A program made the position numbers and the translations under genes. The notes below the pieces were generated by a model, which did not search any database, had not been told where the DNA came from, and saw nothing but the letters and a program-made list of their open reading frames with translations. This document shows, in pieces, positions 4,139-6,316 of a stretch of 6,316 bases of DNA; position 1 is the stretch's first letter; each line of letters begins with the position of its first letter. Source of the DNA: Candidatus Nomurabacteria bacterium RIFCSPLOWO2_12_FULL_46_14 (GTDB taxonomy: Bacteria; Patescibacteriota; Minisyncoccia; Phycocordibacterales; UBA9973). The stretch spans positions 1 through 6,316 of the forward strand of contig MFVV01000043.1 in the NCBI GenBank assembly GCA_001786225.1, in the 5' to 3' direction.

Positions 4139-6316
4139 ATGAAAAACCCCGAAGAACAATTCAAACCCTCTGTCTTGGGCGGGCAAGATGAGGTCAATTT
4201 GCATTCAATATCAGCCGAACGCAAAGAATTTAGAAAAGCCCGCCGGGAAGTAGCCGGTACGCCCCTGGAAACAGCTGTTAAAGCAAAGCTCGATAAAAAA
4301 GAAGAGGAAACTCGCCAGCAAACTCAAGGTTTAATAGAAAGGTTGGGAGGAATATCAGCCGTCAAGGAGCGTCTCAAAGAAGATAAAGCAATAGCCGAGA
4401 AAAATGCGAAAAATGAATGGTTTGACCAAGATTCAATTGACCGGGAACTGGGCTCTGTCTATGGGCAATTGAATAAATTAAGAGAGGATTTTGCAGTCAT
4501 TTCCCAATTTGAACTTCGCAAAATGCGCGAGGCGAGGACCAACCCGCGCACAGCCCGCGTGTACACCGGCATTCAAGACGATATTTTAACGGTAAAGAAT
4601 GAACTAAAAGAACAAGAAAAAGAAATAGAAGACGCCGATTCGGTAATGGTAAAAGCGGCGGATATTTTGGAATATCGGCGCGGACTTTTTGAAGAAGGTC
4701 ATATCGCCCATACTCCAACAGTGGAGAGATATATTAAGGAAATAGGAGTAAGAATGATTTCTAGCAAGCCTATGTTTTTACATGGCCCGACAGGTACGGG
4801 AAAAACTTCTTTGGCTCGTTACGCGTCCCAACACTTTACCGGAGAGCGAGCGGAGATGATTTATTGCAATCCCCAAACCAGGGAATCAAGCATCTGGGGG
4901 AAGACCGGACTTGATGTCAAAGATGGCGCTCCGATAACGATAGACGTTTATGGGCCGCTGGCCAGGGCGATGAAAGAAGGCCGAATTGCCATTTTTGATG
5001 AGTTCACCGCGCTGCCGCAAGAGCAAATGGTTTTCATTAAAGGTGTTCTTAACGCCAAAGTCGGAGACAAGGTGAACGTCATGGGTAACGGAGTGGTAGA
5101 AATAGCGCCGGGATTCCAGATGATTTTTACCGCTAACTTAAAGTCGGAGAAAAACCGCGAACGCCAGGAGCTTCCACCGGAAATCGCCCGAGAGTTCGAA
5201 CAAAACAATCTTGAGATTGGTTATACCCCAAAAGAAGAAGCCCACGACATCGCTCTTGCCCGCCTAATGAATCCAGACGGTTCGCTGGATATGTCTTATG
5301 AAGATTTGAATACCACTATCCCAAGATTCTTAGAAGCTATGGAAGAAGTGCAAATCGCTTACACCGACCGGGCCAATGAAAATACCGCCAGACTAACCGG
5401 CACTATGGACTCTTCCGGCAACCGGCCGGGTTTGAAAAAATTTGTCTTTACCCAAAGCACTATTGAGGCGATTATCGACGGCTGGAAGACCGAGAAAACG
5501 CAGAGAGGCAGTTTGTCTTTTGCCGAATTTTTAGACCGGCGCCTGGTCACAGCCCTCACCTTCAAGGAGTATCCCGAATCTGATCGTATTTTAGTAGCCA
5601 AGATATTGGCCGCCAAGGGACTTCTGCGTACAGTTGAGGCCAAAGATATGGGCTTACCTGAGGCCGTCTTTGCTTTTGATGCGGCTAAAAGACAGAGAGG
5701 AGGAAAAGAACAAGTAGAAAAAATTATTGCCGAATCGCGAAAAGAGCGGCATATATCTCTCCGAGAACTGGCCACTCTTGATCCGTTTGACACAAGGAAG
5801 ATGGCGGCAGAAAAAGCAGCTTTGGAATTTCTTGACCCGAAAGAGAGGGAAGCCCACGAAACTTTTGGAAGACAAGAAGTCACCGAGGCGCGTCTCCGGG
5901 CGGAATTCGATGGGTTTCTGCTTGATACATATAAAGGCTGGAATGTTGATGCGAATAAACTCAGCCAGATTAAATTCCGAGTAGAACCAATTAATCCTGC
6001 AAATATAGACTACGCGGCCAAGAAAGCCGATATTGATACTTCTAAATTTGGAGAATATTTAGTCAATCCAGATACGGCCGGCATTGACTGGAGCCAAGTG
6101 CTGAAAGAGAAAATAAAAGTTGTGGATCTCTCGGCCATGGTGGGCCAGCCGCTCGATGTGGTTGCCAAGCATATCGTTGATACTTACGGAAACAGATATT
6201 ATATCCCGGGACTCGAATACTATAAATATATTCTTGAACACCCCGATCAAGCTCCGGACGACTTACAACATGGAAATTACCATTTCATGTTTGGATCCCT
6301 CTTCCGGGGCTCGGGT
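4139..6316 (+). CDS. MoxR/dynein-related (AAA_5-type) AAA+ ATPase, 3' end cut by window
   Basis: The frame is open for 726 codons with no stop before the window edge, so the protein is larger. Residues 1-180 are highly charged and predicted helical, with coiled-coil-like stretches (about 25-90 and 105-168). The ATPase core follows: Walker A GPTGTGKT (216-223, K222), Walker B IAIFDE (283-288, D287/E288) and sensor-1 FTAN (330-333, N333). A possible arginine finger is R351 in PPEIAREF. This order and spacing fit the MoxR/midasin-like AAA_5 group, whose members remodel or activate partner proteins. Residues 365-726 are not assignable to a domain I can name. The last part (RYYIPGLEYYKYILEHP, 686-702) looks like a separate C-terminal module that continues beyond the window. 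No VWA-domain partner is visible. The gene has its own promoter. It is probably cytoplasmic, as no signal peptide is seen. Confidence 0.85.
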   Translation, partial: MKNPEEQFKPSVLGGQDEVNLHSISAERKEFRKARREVAGTPLETAVKAKLDKKEEETRQQTQGLIERLGGISAVKERLKEDKAIAEKNAKNEWFDQDSIDRELGSVYGQLNKLREDFAVISQFELRKMREARTNPRTARVYTGIQDDILTVKNELKEQEKEIEDADSVMVKAADILEYRRGLFEEGHIAHTPTVERYIKEIGVRMISSKPMFLHGPTGTGKTSLARYASQHFTGERAEMIYCNPQTRESSIWGKTGLDVKDGAPITIDVYGPLARAMKEGRIAIFDEFTALPQEQMVFIKGVLNAKVGDKVNVMGNGVVEIAPGFQMIFTANLKSEKNRERQELPPEIAREFEQNNLEIGYTPKEEAHDIALARLMNPDGSLDMSYEDLNTTIPRFLEAMEEVQIAYTDRANENTARLTGTMDSSGNRPGLKKFVFTQSTIEAIIDGWKTEKTQRGSLSFAEFLDRRLVTALTFKEYPESDRILVAKILAAKGLLRTVEAKDMGLPEAVFAFDAAKRQRGGKEQVEKIIAESRKERHISLRELATLDPFDTRKMAAEKAALEFLDPKEREAHETFGRQEVTEARLRAEFDGFLLDTYKGWNVDANKLSQIKFRVEPINPANIDYAAKKADIDTSKFGEYLVNPDTAGIDWSQVLKEKIKVVDLSAMVGQPLDVVAKHIVDTYGNRYYIPGLEYYKYILEHPDQAPDDLQHGNYHFMFGSLFRGSG

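Noticed and set aside
5359..5883. A 174-codon open frame on the minus strand inside the AAA gene
   Set aside because: It lies wholly antisense to the clear ATPase frame, has serine-rich low-information sequence without motifs, and has no promoter or ribosome site.

Overview
The window looks like a piece of a Candidate Phyla Radiation genome, most likely Parcubacteria or a relative (Patescibacteria). This is inferred from style, not from a marker gene. The supporting signs are the mix of small divergent enzymes, a LAGLIDADG endonuclease beside a tRNA, a GC-rich palindromic repeat inside a coding region, almost no Shine-Dalgarno sequences, and -10 boxes placed directly in front of start codons. 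TGA is used as a stop and never appears inside the 726-codon open frame at the right end. That argues against the Gracilibacteria/Absconditabacteria code, in which UGA encodes glycine.

Left part (1-948, minus strand): an intact tRNA-Gln (anticodon CTG, encoded CCA) lies 2 bases downstream of a complete, AT-rich two-motif LAGLIDADG homing endonuclease gene. The endonuclease has its own extended -10 promoter. A 104-base divergent region separates it from the plus-strand genes.

Middle part (949-2345, plus strand): a 30-codon remnant of a Nudix hydrolase gene still has a good promoter. It is followed by a complete Nudix hydrolase (1106-1564) and a complete RBBP9/YdeN-type serine hydrolase (1606-2184). 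Dense overlapping palindromes built on GTAC/GGTACC fill the junction between these two genes, covering the upstream stop codon and the -35 region of the downstream promoter. The gap at 2185-2345 holds hairpins, a short palindrome and a well-formed promoter.

Right part (2346-6316, plus strand): an SdpI-like, DUF1648-type membrane protein overlaps by 4 bases a membrane-anchored or secreted protein of unknown function with a proline-rich linker. These two form a translationally coupled pair. A long MoxR/dynein-related AAA ATPase follows. It has its own promoter, which begins inside the preceding gene, and it runs off the right edge of the window.

The most striking global pattern is promoter placement. 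Five genes or gene remnants have a TATAAT-like box 6-9 bases before the start codon, implying leaderless or nearly leaderless mRNAs. Boxes with an upstream TGn lack a visible -35, while boxes without TGn have TTTACA at 16-17 bases. The one tightly coupled downstream gene (3000) is the only one with a convincing Shine-Dalgarno sequence. I found no CRISPR array, insertion sequence or recognisable defence island. The least explained elements are the conserved exported protein, the AAA protein with its large flanking regions, the GTAC palindrome cluster and the endonuclease-tRNA pairing.
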